From assembly GCA_963921195.1 (NCBI GenBank), contig OY992539.1, positions 158,797,622 to 158,861,621 of the forward strand: DNA of 64,000 nt. The letters run 5' to 3'. Source of the DNA: Pegoplata infirma. Its lineage: Eukaryota; Arthropoda; Insecta; Diptera; Anthomyiidae. Shown piece by piece: positions 1 through 9,025 of this stretch (its first letter is position 1; every line of letters starts with the position of its first letter). The translations under genes and the position numbers were made by a program. The notes beneath the pieces were generated by a model. That model did not search any database and had not been told where the DNA came from. It saw only the letters and a list, made by a program, of their open reading frames with translations.

Positions 1-950
1 AATTTGATGCAAAAAATATTTGTAAAACATTTTAACCCTCTAACTGCCTTTTTTTATAGACTTTTTTGTATTTCTTTTAAAAAAGGACAAAAATGACCCT
101 TTAAAACGGGAGCTGGAGGGTTAATTTGGTCAAAGAAAAGAATCATCATAAAATTTTATAAAACACATCAGAACATTCTTTTTAGCTCAAAAGAATATTT
201 GCACTGTTTTTTGTCTATATTTTTTAACACTGCTTTGGTAAAAAAAATAACAAACATTGAATATTTATACTTGACCCTTTTTAAGCACTTTCCGTATGTC
301 GCACAGACTTTGAACATTTGACAACCCCTAGTGAAATTTTATGAGGAAAATATTTGTAGAACATTTTAACCCTCTAACTGGACGTTTTATTAGAGTTCTG
401 TGTTTAGTTTTTGAAAAAGGACTAAAATGACCCCTTAAAATTTAATACTTTAAAATTTTTAAGCATTTTCTGTATGCTAGACGAACTTTCGGTCTCAGAC
501 GTTCCCTAGCAAAATTTGATGCAAAAAATATTTGTAAAACATTTTAACCCTCTAACTGCCTTTTTTTATAGACTTTTTTGTATTTCTTTTAAAAAAGGAC
601 AAAAATTACCCTTTAAAACGGGAGCTGGAGGGTTAATTTGGTCAAAGAAAAGAATCATCATAAAATTTTATAAAACACATCAGATCATCCTTTTTAGCTC
701 AAAAGTATATTTGCACTGTTTTTTGTCTATATTTTTTAACACTGCTTTGGTAAAAAAAATAACAAACATTGAATATTTATACTTGACCCTTTTTAAGCAC
801 TTTCCGTATGTCGCACAGACTTTGAACATTTGACAACCCCTAGTGAAATTTTATGAGGAAAATATTTGTAGAACATTTTAACCCTCTAACTGGACGTTTT
901 ATTAGAGTTCTGTGTTTAGTTTTTGAAAAAGGACTAAAATGACCCCTTAA
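1..950. repeat. 512-bp tandem repeat (second satellite family), nearly two units
   Basis: Position 513 onward repeats position 1 onward almost base for base, giving a period of 512 bp; the window opens inside this array. Each unit is compound. A stretch beginning near 10 (ATATTTGTAAAACATTTTAA, then CCCTCTAACTG) recurs in diverged form near 346 (ATATTTGTAGAACATTTTAA, then CCCTCTAACTG). A basic unit of roughly 340 bp was therefore duplicated, and one half later shortened. It shares no obvious sequence with the 551-bp satellite that follows. A 105-codon open frame across 516-833 is only repeat sequence with a non-AUG start and is not a gene. Confidence 0.85.
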
Positions 951-1191
951 AATGGTAGTTAGAGGAAGACATCAAATCATGTTTTGAAGCTCAGATGTGT
1001 TCTTATTATAGTATTTTTGACGTTTTCCAAACGCCTTTGATAAAAATATTAAAACTTCAGTGGGCTATAAAAAAGAAATCCGAACTGACTTTGCAAAACC
1101 CTTTGGTGATTTTGTCCACTTGATGGTCTACTTTCATGTGGCGTTAAAGGCATTGAGGCTCAATGCGATGACCCAAAATTTGTTGCACAGT
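951..1191. repeat. Diverged end copy of the 512-bp repeat family
   Basis: The second short half-unit does not break off as the first one does. It runs on into sequence resembling the long half-unit (GGTAGTTAGAGG against GGAGCTGGAGGG; later AGCTCAGATGTG against AGCTCAAAAGAA, and a similar tail of TTTGATAAAAATATTAAAAC). It is therefore a degenerate copy of the same family. The last ~100 bases, up to the abrupt start of the 551-bp satellite at TTATTTAAGG, match nothing else that I can see in the window. No coding signal was found. Confidence 0.6.
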
Positions 1192-3831
1192 GTTATTTAA
1201 GGTTTTTTGGAGACCCTCATTTTTAAATTGCTATAACTCGGTAAATAATGATCCGATTTTGACTCTATAAAAACTAGAATGCATAAGTATATTAGCTTTA
1301 TCATGACAGAAAAAATTTAAGACTATCAGACTAGTATTAACAGATATTTATGCATTCATATCAAAAATATTTTCGGGTTACTTGTAATAACTTGAAATGG
1401 CTATATCAAGGTTACCATTATATCGATTTCAAATGCCTTTGCACGAATTTAAATCTTTTTCAATAAAGTTTAAATAGAATAAAAGAGATTGCTCGATTTT
1501 AAATTTTTAAAAAAATTTTTTTTTCAAAAATGATAAACTTGTAATTTTTCGTAGTCTGGAGACCTTTTACTTTCAACGGCTGTATCTCTGCAACTATTGC
1601 TCCGATTTTGTCAAAATAACAAAAAAATAAAAGATTGAGACTTTATCTTTCCTCTGGAACCAAATGTGAGACAATCGGGCTGGTACTTACAGAGATATAT
1701 GCATTTATGCAAAGTTTTTTTTTTTCATTTTTATGAGAAACCCATTATTTAAGGTTTTTTGGAGACCCTCATTTTTAAATTGCTATAACTCGGTAAATAA
1801 TGATCCGATTTTGACTCTATAAAAACAAGAATGCATAAGTATATTAGCTTTATCATGACAGAAAAAATTTAAGACTATCAGACTAGTATTAACAGATATT
1901 TATGCATTCATATCAAAAATATTTTCGGGTTACTTGTAATAACTTGAAATGGCTATATCAAGGTTACCATTATATCGATTTCAAATGCCTTTGCACGAAT
2001 TTAAATCTTTTTCAATAAAGTTTAAATAGAATAAAAGAGATTGCTCGATTTTAAATTTTTAAAAAAAAATATTTTTTCAAAAATGATAAACTTGTAATTT
2101 TTCGTAGTCTGGAGACCTTTTACTTTCAACGGCTGTATCTCTGCAACTATTGCTCCGATTTCGTCAAAATAACAAAAAAATAAAAGATTGAGACTTTATC
2201 TTTCCTCTGGAACCAAATGTGAGGCAATCGGGCTGGTACTTACAGAGATATATGCATTTATGCAAAGTTTTTTTTTTCATTTTTATGAGAAACCCATTAT
2301 TTAAGGTTTTTTGGAGACCCTCATTTTTAAATTGCTATAACTCGATAAATAATGATCCGATTTTGACTCTATAAAAACTAGAATGCATAAGTATATTAGC
2401 TTTATCATGACAGAAAAAATTTAAGACTATCAGACTAGTATTAACAGATATTTATGCATTCATATCAAAAATATTTTCGGGTTACTTGTAATAACTTGAA
2501 ATGGCTATATCAAGGTTACCATTATATCGATTTCAAATGCCTTTGCACGAATTTAAATCTTTTTCAATAAAGTTTAAATAGAATAAAAGAGATTGCTCGA
2601 TTTTAAATTTTTAAAAAAAAATATTTTTCCAAAAATGATAAACTTGTAATTTTTCGTAGTCTGGAGACCTTTTACTTTCAACGGCTGTATCTCTGCAACT
2701 ATTGCTCCGATCTTTTTCAATAAAGTTTAAATAGAATAAAAGAGATTGCTCGATTTTAAATTTTTAAAAAAAAATATTTTTTCAAAAATGATAAACTTGT
2801 AATTTTTCGTAGTCTGGAGACCTTTTACTTTCAACGGCTGTATCTCTGCAACTATTGCTCCGATTTTGTCAAAATAACAAAAAAATAAAAGATTGAGACT
2901 TTATCTTTTCTCTGGAACCAAATGTGAGACAATCGGGCTGGTACTTACAGAGATATATGCATTTATGCAAAGTTTTTTTTTTCATTTTTATGAGAAACCC
3001 ATTATTTAAGGTTTTTTGGAGACCCTCATTTTTAAATTGCTATAACTCGATAAATAATGATCCGATTTTGACTCTATAAAAACTAGAATGCATAAGTATA
3101 TTAGCTTTATCATGACAGAAAAAATTTAAGACTATCAGACTAGTATTAACAGATATTTATGCATTCATATCAAAAATATTTTCGGGTTACTTGTAATAAC
3201 TTGTAATAACTTGAAATGGCTATATCAAGGTTACCATTATATCGATTTCAAATGCCTTTGCACGAATTTAAATCTTTTTCAATAAAGTTTAAATAGAATA
3301 AAAGAGATTGCTCGATTTTAAATTTTAAAAAAAAAATATTTTTTCAAAAATGATAAACTTGTAATTTTTCGTAATCTGGAGACCTTTTACTTTCAACGGC
3401 TGTATCTCTGCAACTATTGCTCCGATTTCGTCAAAATAACAAAAAAATAAAAGATTGAGACTTTATCTTTCCTCTGGAACCAAATGTGAGACAATCGGGC
3501 TGGTACTTACAGAGATATATGCATTTATGCAAAGTTTTTTTTTCATTTTTATGAGAAACCCATTATTTAAGGTTTTTGGAGACCCTCATTTTTAAATTGC
3601 TATAACTCGATAAATAATGATCCGATTTTGACTCTATAAAAACTAGAATGCATAAGTATATTAGCTTTATCATGACAGAAAAAATTTAAGACTATCAGAC
3701 TAGTATTAACAGATATTTATGCATTGCTCGATTTTAATTTTTTAAAAAAAATTATTTTTTCAAAAATGATAAACTTGTAATTTTTCGTAGTCTGGAGACC
3801 TTTTACTTTCAACGGGTGTATCTCTGCAACT
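1192..3831 (+). repeat. 551-bp satellite array, left segment (about 4.8 monomers)
   Basis: Head-to-tail copies begin abruptly at TTATTTAAGGTTTTTTGG. This segment is the most rearranged part of the array. It carries a 153-bp internal duplication (2559-2711 repeated at 2712-2864), a 12-bp duplication around 3191-3214 and a 134-bp deletion at about 3725 joined through ATT microhomology. Disorder of this kind at an array edge fits poorer homogenisation there. The segment ends at the target site of the sense LINE. Confidence 0.92.
3819..3831. repeat. Target-site duplication, left copy, sense LINE
   Basis: TATCTCTGCAACT lies immediately before the LINE and is repeated at 9013-9025. The first T may belong either to the duplication or to the element tail, so the duplication is 12 or 13 bp. 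Both copies are identical, and removing the element leaves a normal satellite monomer. Confidence 0.93.
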
Positions 3832-3960
3832 AGATCGTTCAACTGTTGACAAGTGTGGACGTGTTTTAATTTATCTCCGTGCTATTAATTGAATTTTTGA
3901 AATTGTTCGTAATAGGTATTTTTGTAATATTTTCATGACCACATCCAGGAAAATGAAAAT
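3832..3960 (+). promoter_or_regulatory. LINE 5' leader with a DPE-like motif
   Basis: The leader of 129 bp precedes the ORF1 AUG. GGACGTG lies at 3857-3863, about 26 bases from the element start. Internal promoters of insect LINEs (jockey, Doc, I, F) use a downstream promoter element of the form RGWCGTG near +28 to +33, so this is a plausible match. The offset is one or two bases short, and no clear initiator is present at the junction, so the assignment is tentative. Confidence 0.4.
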
Positions 3961-5364
3961 ATGGACACAAATGATACCGATTTAATTCGAGGCTCTGCCT
4001 CACCGACTGGTGCTGGTCCTAGCACTGGTCTTAGGGTTGCGACCTTGAAGTCCGACCTTGATTCTGGTAGGGGTGCTCAGCCTAATATTGGTGGTAAAAA
4101 GAAAAAGAAACTTAAACCATCAAAGGTCAGGCACAACCAGAGACGGCTTTGTTTGAAAATAATTAACAGACTAAGCCAACTTGATGGAGCGAAGCTCTCC
4201 GAACGTGAGAGGGCGTCGCTATCATGGGCGAAAGGAGTCATTGAAGAACAGGACAAACTTTCGGCAATGCGCGCATCTGACAAACAGAGCGCTGTTTCGG
4301 CCTCGTCATCGAAGTCTGGTAAAAGGTTGCGCTCGCCCGACGAGAAACCTTTACCTAAGAGATCTAAGGTGACCGGCAACGTCTGGACTCAGTCTTTTAG
4401 TGAAGTGGTTAAAGGTAACTTCGTTAGGGCTGTGATAAACAGGCAAAATGGGGATTGTAGTATTCCAAGGGACAAGTGGAGCTTAGTTGAAACTAAACTA
4501 AATGAAATCTACTATAGGCTCCTTGAGAGTATGCCTGATTTTCTCCCTACTACTGTCAACGCAGGTTGGTATCAGGGGCGAGTAAAACTCGTTGCTTTTG
4601 GGAACGAAAGATCCGCAGCCGTGTTTAAGGTTGCCATTAGCCAAGTGGGAGAGTTATGGCCTGGAGCCAGACTGGACGTTGTGGAAAAACATGATATCCC
4701 CTCGCAACCCAGAGCTCATGCATGGATCCCAATGGCTACAAATGACACTGCGGTGATTCTTAAGATGATAAAAGTCTGCAATCCTGACCTTCCAACTGAG
4801 AATTGGCAAATTGCCAGATTGGGTGAGATGGAGGGCGCTCGTCGTCAAGCAGTGGTCTTGGTTAATGAGGAATCGCTTCCGCTTTTAGCCAGGACTGACG
4901 GCATTATTAGATTTGGATTTTTTCATATAAGAGTCAATGTCTACAAGGGCGACCAGAAGACTATTTTGGACGCAGACAAGCCAGTGGCAGAGTCGGCTGG
5001 GGAGGAGAATCTGGAAAAGGTTGATATTCAGCTGGCCGATTCTAGGCTGATGGGAGATGCATCTGGCATTTTTGAAACCGAATCTGGTAACGAATGCGAC
5101 CTCTGTGATGGCATGGAGGATAAAGCTGATGCCACGATGGGTGACATTCAGGACGAGGCCCATGCAGTGAGGAATTCGGAGAGTTCTGTTGCCTCCGATT
5201 CAGAACAGATGGGATATATATCTGGCTTATTCGAAACCGAATCTGGGGACGAATGCGACCTCTTTGATAACACGGAGGATGAAGCCAATAACACGGTGGT
5301 GGAAAGGATGGTGGAAATAAAACAAGATGTTGCGGTTCCTACAAATAAACCTCCATCACTGTAA
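3961..5364 (+). CDS. LINE ORF1 nucleic-acid-binding protein, DUF4780-like
   Basis: An intact 467-residue frame starts at the first AUG of the element. Residues about 44-62 are strongly basic (GGKKKKKLKPSKVRHNQRR) and a second basic patch lies near 120-137 (KRSKV); both could bind RNA or direct nuclear import. Residues about 141-330 look like the DUF4780 domain often found in insect LINE ORF1 proteins, with GELWPGARLDVVEKHDIP near 230; I judge this by eye. No CCHC knuckles are visible. The C-terminus is acidic and carries a direct duplication: FETESGNECDL near 370 and FETESGDECDL near 423, offset by 53 residues. By family precedent the product coats the LINE transcript. Its last 38 bases overlap ORF2 in another frame, suggesting termination-reinitiation. 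Confidence 0.85.
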   Translation: MDTNDTDLIRGSASPTGAGPSTGLRVATLKSDLDSGRGAQPNIGGKKKKKLKPSKVRHNQRRLCLKIINRLSQLDGAKLSERERASLSWAKGVIEEQDKLSAMRASDKQSAVSASSSKSGKRLRSPDEKPLPKRSKVTGNVWTQSFSEVVKGNFVRAVINRQNGDCSIPRDKWSLVETKLNEIYYRLLESMPDFLPTTVNAGWYQGRVKLVAFGNERSAAVFKVAISQVGELWPGARLDVVEKHDIPSQPRAHAWIPMATNDTAVILKMIKVCNPDLPTENWQIARLGEMEGARRQAVVLVNEESLPLLARTDGIIRFGFFHIRVNVYKGDQKTILDADKPVAESAGEENLEKVDIQLADSRLMGDASGIFETESGNECDLCDGMEDKADATMGDIQDEAHAVRNSESSVASDSEQMGYISGLFETESGDECDLFDNTEDEANNTVVERMVEIKQDVAVPTNKPPSL

Positions 5365-8300
5365 GGCAGCCTCAGTTGCACTCTTGCTGCGCCTGACGAC
5401 AGGAGCAGTTGACTTGGTTTTTATCCAAGAGCCCTGGGTGCGGGGTGGCAGGGTTTGCGGATTGAAGACCCCTGGGTTTAAGTTGGTGGTTGCCAAAGGT
5501 GAGGGCTCACCAAGAGCCTGCATCTTGGCAAAAAATGGCTTAAATATATTCTTTTTATCAACTTTTAGTGATATGGATGTTACAGCGGCTAGCTTAGAGC
5601 TTCATTTGGCTCGCCTCTGCGTATTTTCCTAATCCGGGGTCAATACCCCCGGAGAAGGTTGTCGGTCTAATTCGGGAGTCTGAATCTAGGGGACACCAGT
5701 TAGTAGTGTGTTGTGATGCTAATGCACATCATTCGATATGGGGAAGTACAGACACAAATGACAGAGGCGAATCACTTTTAGAGTTTTTGTTAAGCACTAA
5801 CCTGTATATTTGTAACAAGGGTGGTGAACCAACTTTCGTTACAAGTACGCGGCAAGAGGTTCTTGACGTAACACTTGTATCAGATACATTGTCTGATAGA
5901 ATTGATGACTGGAGAGTTTTGGAAGAGCATTCTTTCTCAGATCATCGCTACATTGAGTTTTTACTCAGGGAGCGTGCCCCGGTTGAGACAGTCTCTAAAA
6001 ATCTGAGGAGAACAAACTGGGAGAAATATAGGGAGACTTTTTCTTTGCTTTTGGATGAAGTACCCTTATCAGAACCACATAGTTTGGCGGAAATTGACTG
6101 TCTGGTTGACCATATAACAAATGTTTGTAATAGGTGCCTGGATGCGTCTTGCCCTTCTGCAAAGCCTAGAGGGAAAAAAAAGCCACCTTGGTGGTCAAAT
6201 GAGTTGCAGACGAGCAGAGACTCCTGCAGAAAGCTCTTTAATAAGGCTAAATTTTCAAGAGCGGACGAGGACTGGTCTGCATACAGGCTGCAACTTAAGA
6301 GTTATAAAAAGATGATCAGAAATGCAAAATGTGATTCTTAGAAAAACTTCTGTGGAAACATAGAAGACGTTTCTGAGGCATCCAGGCTGCGCAAGGTTCT
6401 GGCTTCTTCTCCTTGCACCCTGGGATACCTGAAAGATCCTAATGGGGTGTGGTCTTCCTCCAGTGGAGAGTCGCTGGATCTCCTTTTAAACACGCATTTT
6501 CCGGGCAATTCCATGACGCCGTTTCAAGCTTTGGAACGTTCTGACGCCCAAGCATCTGAAATTGCTTCGGAAATAATAAATATGCCAACATTAATCTGGG
6601 CGATAAAAAGCTTCAGGCCCTATAAATCCCCGGGACCTGATGGTATAATCCCGGCTGAGTTGCAGCAAGTGTCGGACTATATAGCCCCGTTGCTGTATAA
6701 TCTATACACAGCATGCATCAACTGGTCGTATATTCCTTTAAAATGGAGGGATACCAGAGTCGTATTTATCCCGAAGGCTGGGAAAAGTTCCCACACAGCT
6801 CCGAAGGATTTCAGACCAATTAGTCTGTCTTCTTTTTTGTTAAAGACAATGGAACGAATGATAGACTCTTATTTGCGTAGAGTGATTGACCCGAGGTTGC
6901 TTTCGACAAAGCAACATGCATACAGCAAGGGACGATCAACGGAAACAGCTCTTCATGAGCTCGTTGGTACCATCGAGAGATCGCTTTCGGTAAAGGAGTA
7001 CACTATGGTGGCCTTTCTTGATATTGAGGGGGCTTTTAATAATGTCATCCCAGAATCGATAATATTGGCATTGTCTGGTCTGGGAGTAAAGCGTGAAATC
7101 GTTTTAATGGTGGAAAGCCTACTTGCCAGTAGACGTATAACGTCTGAATTGGGAGCGTCCGTCATATCTCGATTTGTCAATAGGGGCACACCACAAGGAG
7201 GTGTTCTTTCGCCGCTTCTTTGGAACCTGGCACTGAATTCAATGCTGCTATCTCTAGAAGCACGTGGTTGTCATGTTGTCGCATATGCTGACGATGTCGC
7301 GATAGCGGTAAAGGGGAAGCATCTGCCAACATTGCGGGACATTCTTCAGGGTTCTCTGAAAGATCTGTCTAAATGGGCAAGAGACTGTGGTCTAGGAGTT
7401 AATCCTAGTAAAACAGAGCTTGTTTTATTTACAAGGAAAAATAAGATTCCTGCTTTCGATCCTATTTCTCTGGACGGTACTGAAATCACCTTCTCAGATG
7501 GAGCCAAGTATCTTGGAGTATTTCTAGATAGGAAGCTGAATTTCAGGCGTAATATTGAGGAACGGGTGAGAAAAGCAACGATTGCTTTGTATTCCTGTAA
7601 AAGGGCCATTGGAAAACGATGGGGTTTTAGCCCTCAAGTCGTTCATTGGATCTATACAGCAGTGGTGCGTCCAATTTTGCTGTATGGAATCATTGTCTGG
7701 TGGCCTGCTTTAGAAACAAAAGCGAACTGTGTCTTTATCACGAAGGTACAGAGAATGGCGTCAATGTGCATCACTGGTGCTCTTCGTACTACACCTACGG
7801 CTGCATTAGAAATCCTCCTTCACCTGATACCCTTGGACATATTGGGTAGGCAGTACGCAGCTGCGTCGGCAATTCGACTTAATAGCACGCTGCAATGGAG
7901 GAGCAGCGATTGTGGCCATAGCGCGATCTTGAAAAAGATAACAATACCACAAAATGTGGATTGTGCTCTCTCTTTGAGCCTCTTTGAGCGCCACTTTACC
8001 ACTATGATACCATCCAGGGAGTCTTGGATGGGGGATACTCCGGGTAGTGGAGCTACCATAAATTTTTACACAGATGGATCGAGGCTGCACGAACAAGTGG
8101 GCTTTGGAGTCTATTCGGAAGAGCTTGGGTTGAGCCTGGCTCGTAGATTGCCAGATCATTGCAGTGTTTACCAGGCAGAGATGCTGGCAATAAAAGAAGT
8201 GGCTGACTGGTTGAGCTGCAATGTCTTGTCTACAACCGCAGTCAACATCTATACTGACAGTCAAGCCGCGGTCAAGTCCCTGGATTCAATGTTTCTGAAA

Positions 8301-8909
8301 ACAAGATCTGCCCTTAACTGCCGCACGTCTTTAAATGAGATGGCCAAGCAGTTTAACATACGACTCATATGGGTCCCAGGGCACAGAGACATTCCAGGGA
8401 ATTGCAAAGCCGATGAGCTTGCAAGGCTAGGAACTACCTTACAGGTTCCAACAGAATTGGAATGTGTTGGTATGCCTCTAGAAACTTGCAAGCAAAACCT
8501 ACGGCTTTGTTCTGCGACGGAGACTAATCAAAGATGGGCAAATGGATGGACGTGTGAGACAACACGACTGATTTGGCCTTCTCTTAATCAGGGGCGCACA
8601 AGTGAGCTGATATCGCTTCCAAGAGGAGAGATTTCGACGGTGGTTTCTATAATTACCGGACACTGTCTTATAGGGAAGCACGCAGAGCGGTTAAATGTGC
8701 CGTCGAATGACTTTTGCCGAAGTTGCATGGATGAAGAGGAGTTGGAAACTATCGAACACTTTATTTGCCATTGCCCGGCACTTTCTGGTCAGCGACTTGC
8801 TTCACTGGGATCTAGGGAGCTGTACGATCTTTCTGATTTGTCGGATGTCAAAATTCAACATCTAAGGAGTTTCATAAGAAGCTCAAACTGGTTTAACGAC
8901 AGGGACTAG
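5327..8909 (+). pseudogene. LINE ORF2: endonuclease, reverse transcriptase, RNase H (broken)
   Basis: The start is the AUG at 5327, directly before the endonuclease motif QINLHHCKAAS. Endonuclease motifs follow: FIQEPW, then CDANAHHSIWG near 5707 and SDHRYIEF near 5938. The reverse transcriptase shows SPGPDGIIPAEL near 6630, FLDIEGAFNNV near 7014, TPQGGVLSPLLWNL near 7189 and the catalytic YADD near 7283. RNase H has TDGS near 8071, the E of QAEMLA near 8176, TDSQ near 8250 and PGHRDIPGNCKADELA near 8374. A CCHC motif (CRSCMDEEE...HFICHC) covers about 8718-8777. Two lesions break it: a frameshift of one or two bases near 5612-5621, where the frame ends at a stop at 5630, and an in-frame TAG at 6339-6341 just before KNFC. 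The frame is otherwise open from 6342 to 8909. The normal enzyme nicks the target and reverse-transcribes the element RNA in place. Confidence 0.92.
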
Positions 8910-9013
8910 TAGGGAAACCTATTACGATCCCGTGGTATCACAATGGACCTCAGAGTCTACGTGTGTTGACGTAAAACGTCAGCAGCCACTTACAACCTAA
9001 CCTAACCTAACCT
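8910..9013 (+). promoter_or_regulatory. LINE 3' end: hairpin plus (AACCT)4 tail
   Basis: After the ORF2 stop come about 100 bases. A perfect 6-bp stem, TGACGT (8967-8972) and ACGTCA (8976-8981), closes an AAA loop. Thirteen bases further on are four exact AACCT units (8994-9013) that end at the target duplication. There is no poly(A) and no AATAAA. In LINEs with simple-repeat tails, a 3' structure plus the repeat is recognised by the element's own reverse transcriptase; that role is inferred here. Confidence 0.75.
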
Positions 9014-9025
9014 ATCTCTGCAACT
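9013..9025. repeat. Target-site duplication, right copy, sense LINE
   Basis: TATCTCTGCAACT, identical to 3819-3831. The satellite continues directly with ATTGCTCCGATTTCG. Confidence 0.93.

Larger units (their letters stand above)
3832..9013 (+). mobile_element. Non-LTR retrotransposon, LOA/I-group-like, full-length but mutated
   Basis: The 5182-bp element sits in one satellite monomer between 12-13 bp target duplications. It has a short 5' leader, ORF1, an ORF2 overlapping ORF1 by 38 bp, a short 3' region with a hairpin and a four-unit AACCT tail instead of poly(A). ORF2 has the order apurinic-type endonuclease, reverse transcriptase, RNase H, CCHC motif. RNase H in this position is known from I, LOA and some related clades; an ORF1 of the kind seen here and a simple-repeat tail make LOA the best guess, but without a tree the clade is inference. 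Identical target duplications suggest fairly recent insertion. ORF2 damage means this copy is not autonomous now. Confidence 0.93.

Noticed and set aside
516..833. 105-codon frame in the 512-bp repeat
   Set aside because: It has a non-AUG first codon and is rich in F, K, L and I, as expected from AT-rich repeat DNA. The first repeat unit has the same sequence without a usable start.
8994..9013. Interstitial telomere repeat
   Set aside because: The four AACCT units lie exactly between the LINE 3' region and its target duplication, so they are the element tail and not a telomeric remnant of the chromosome.
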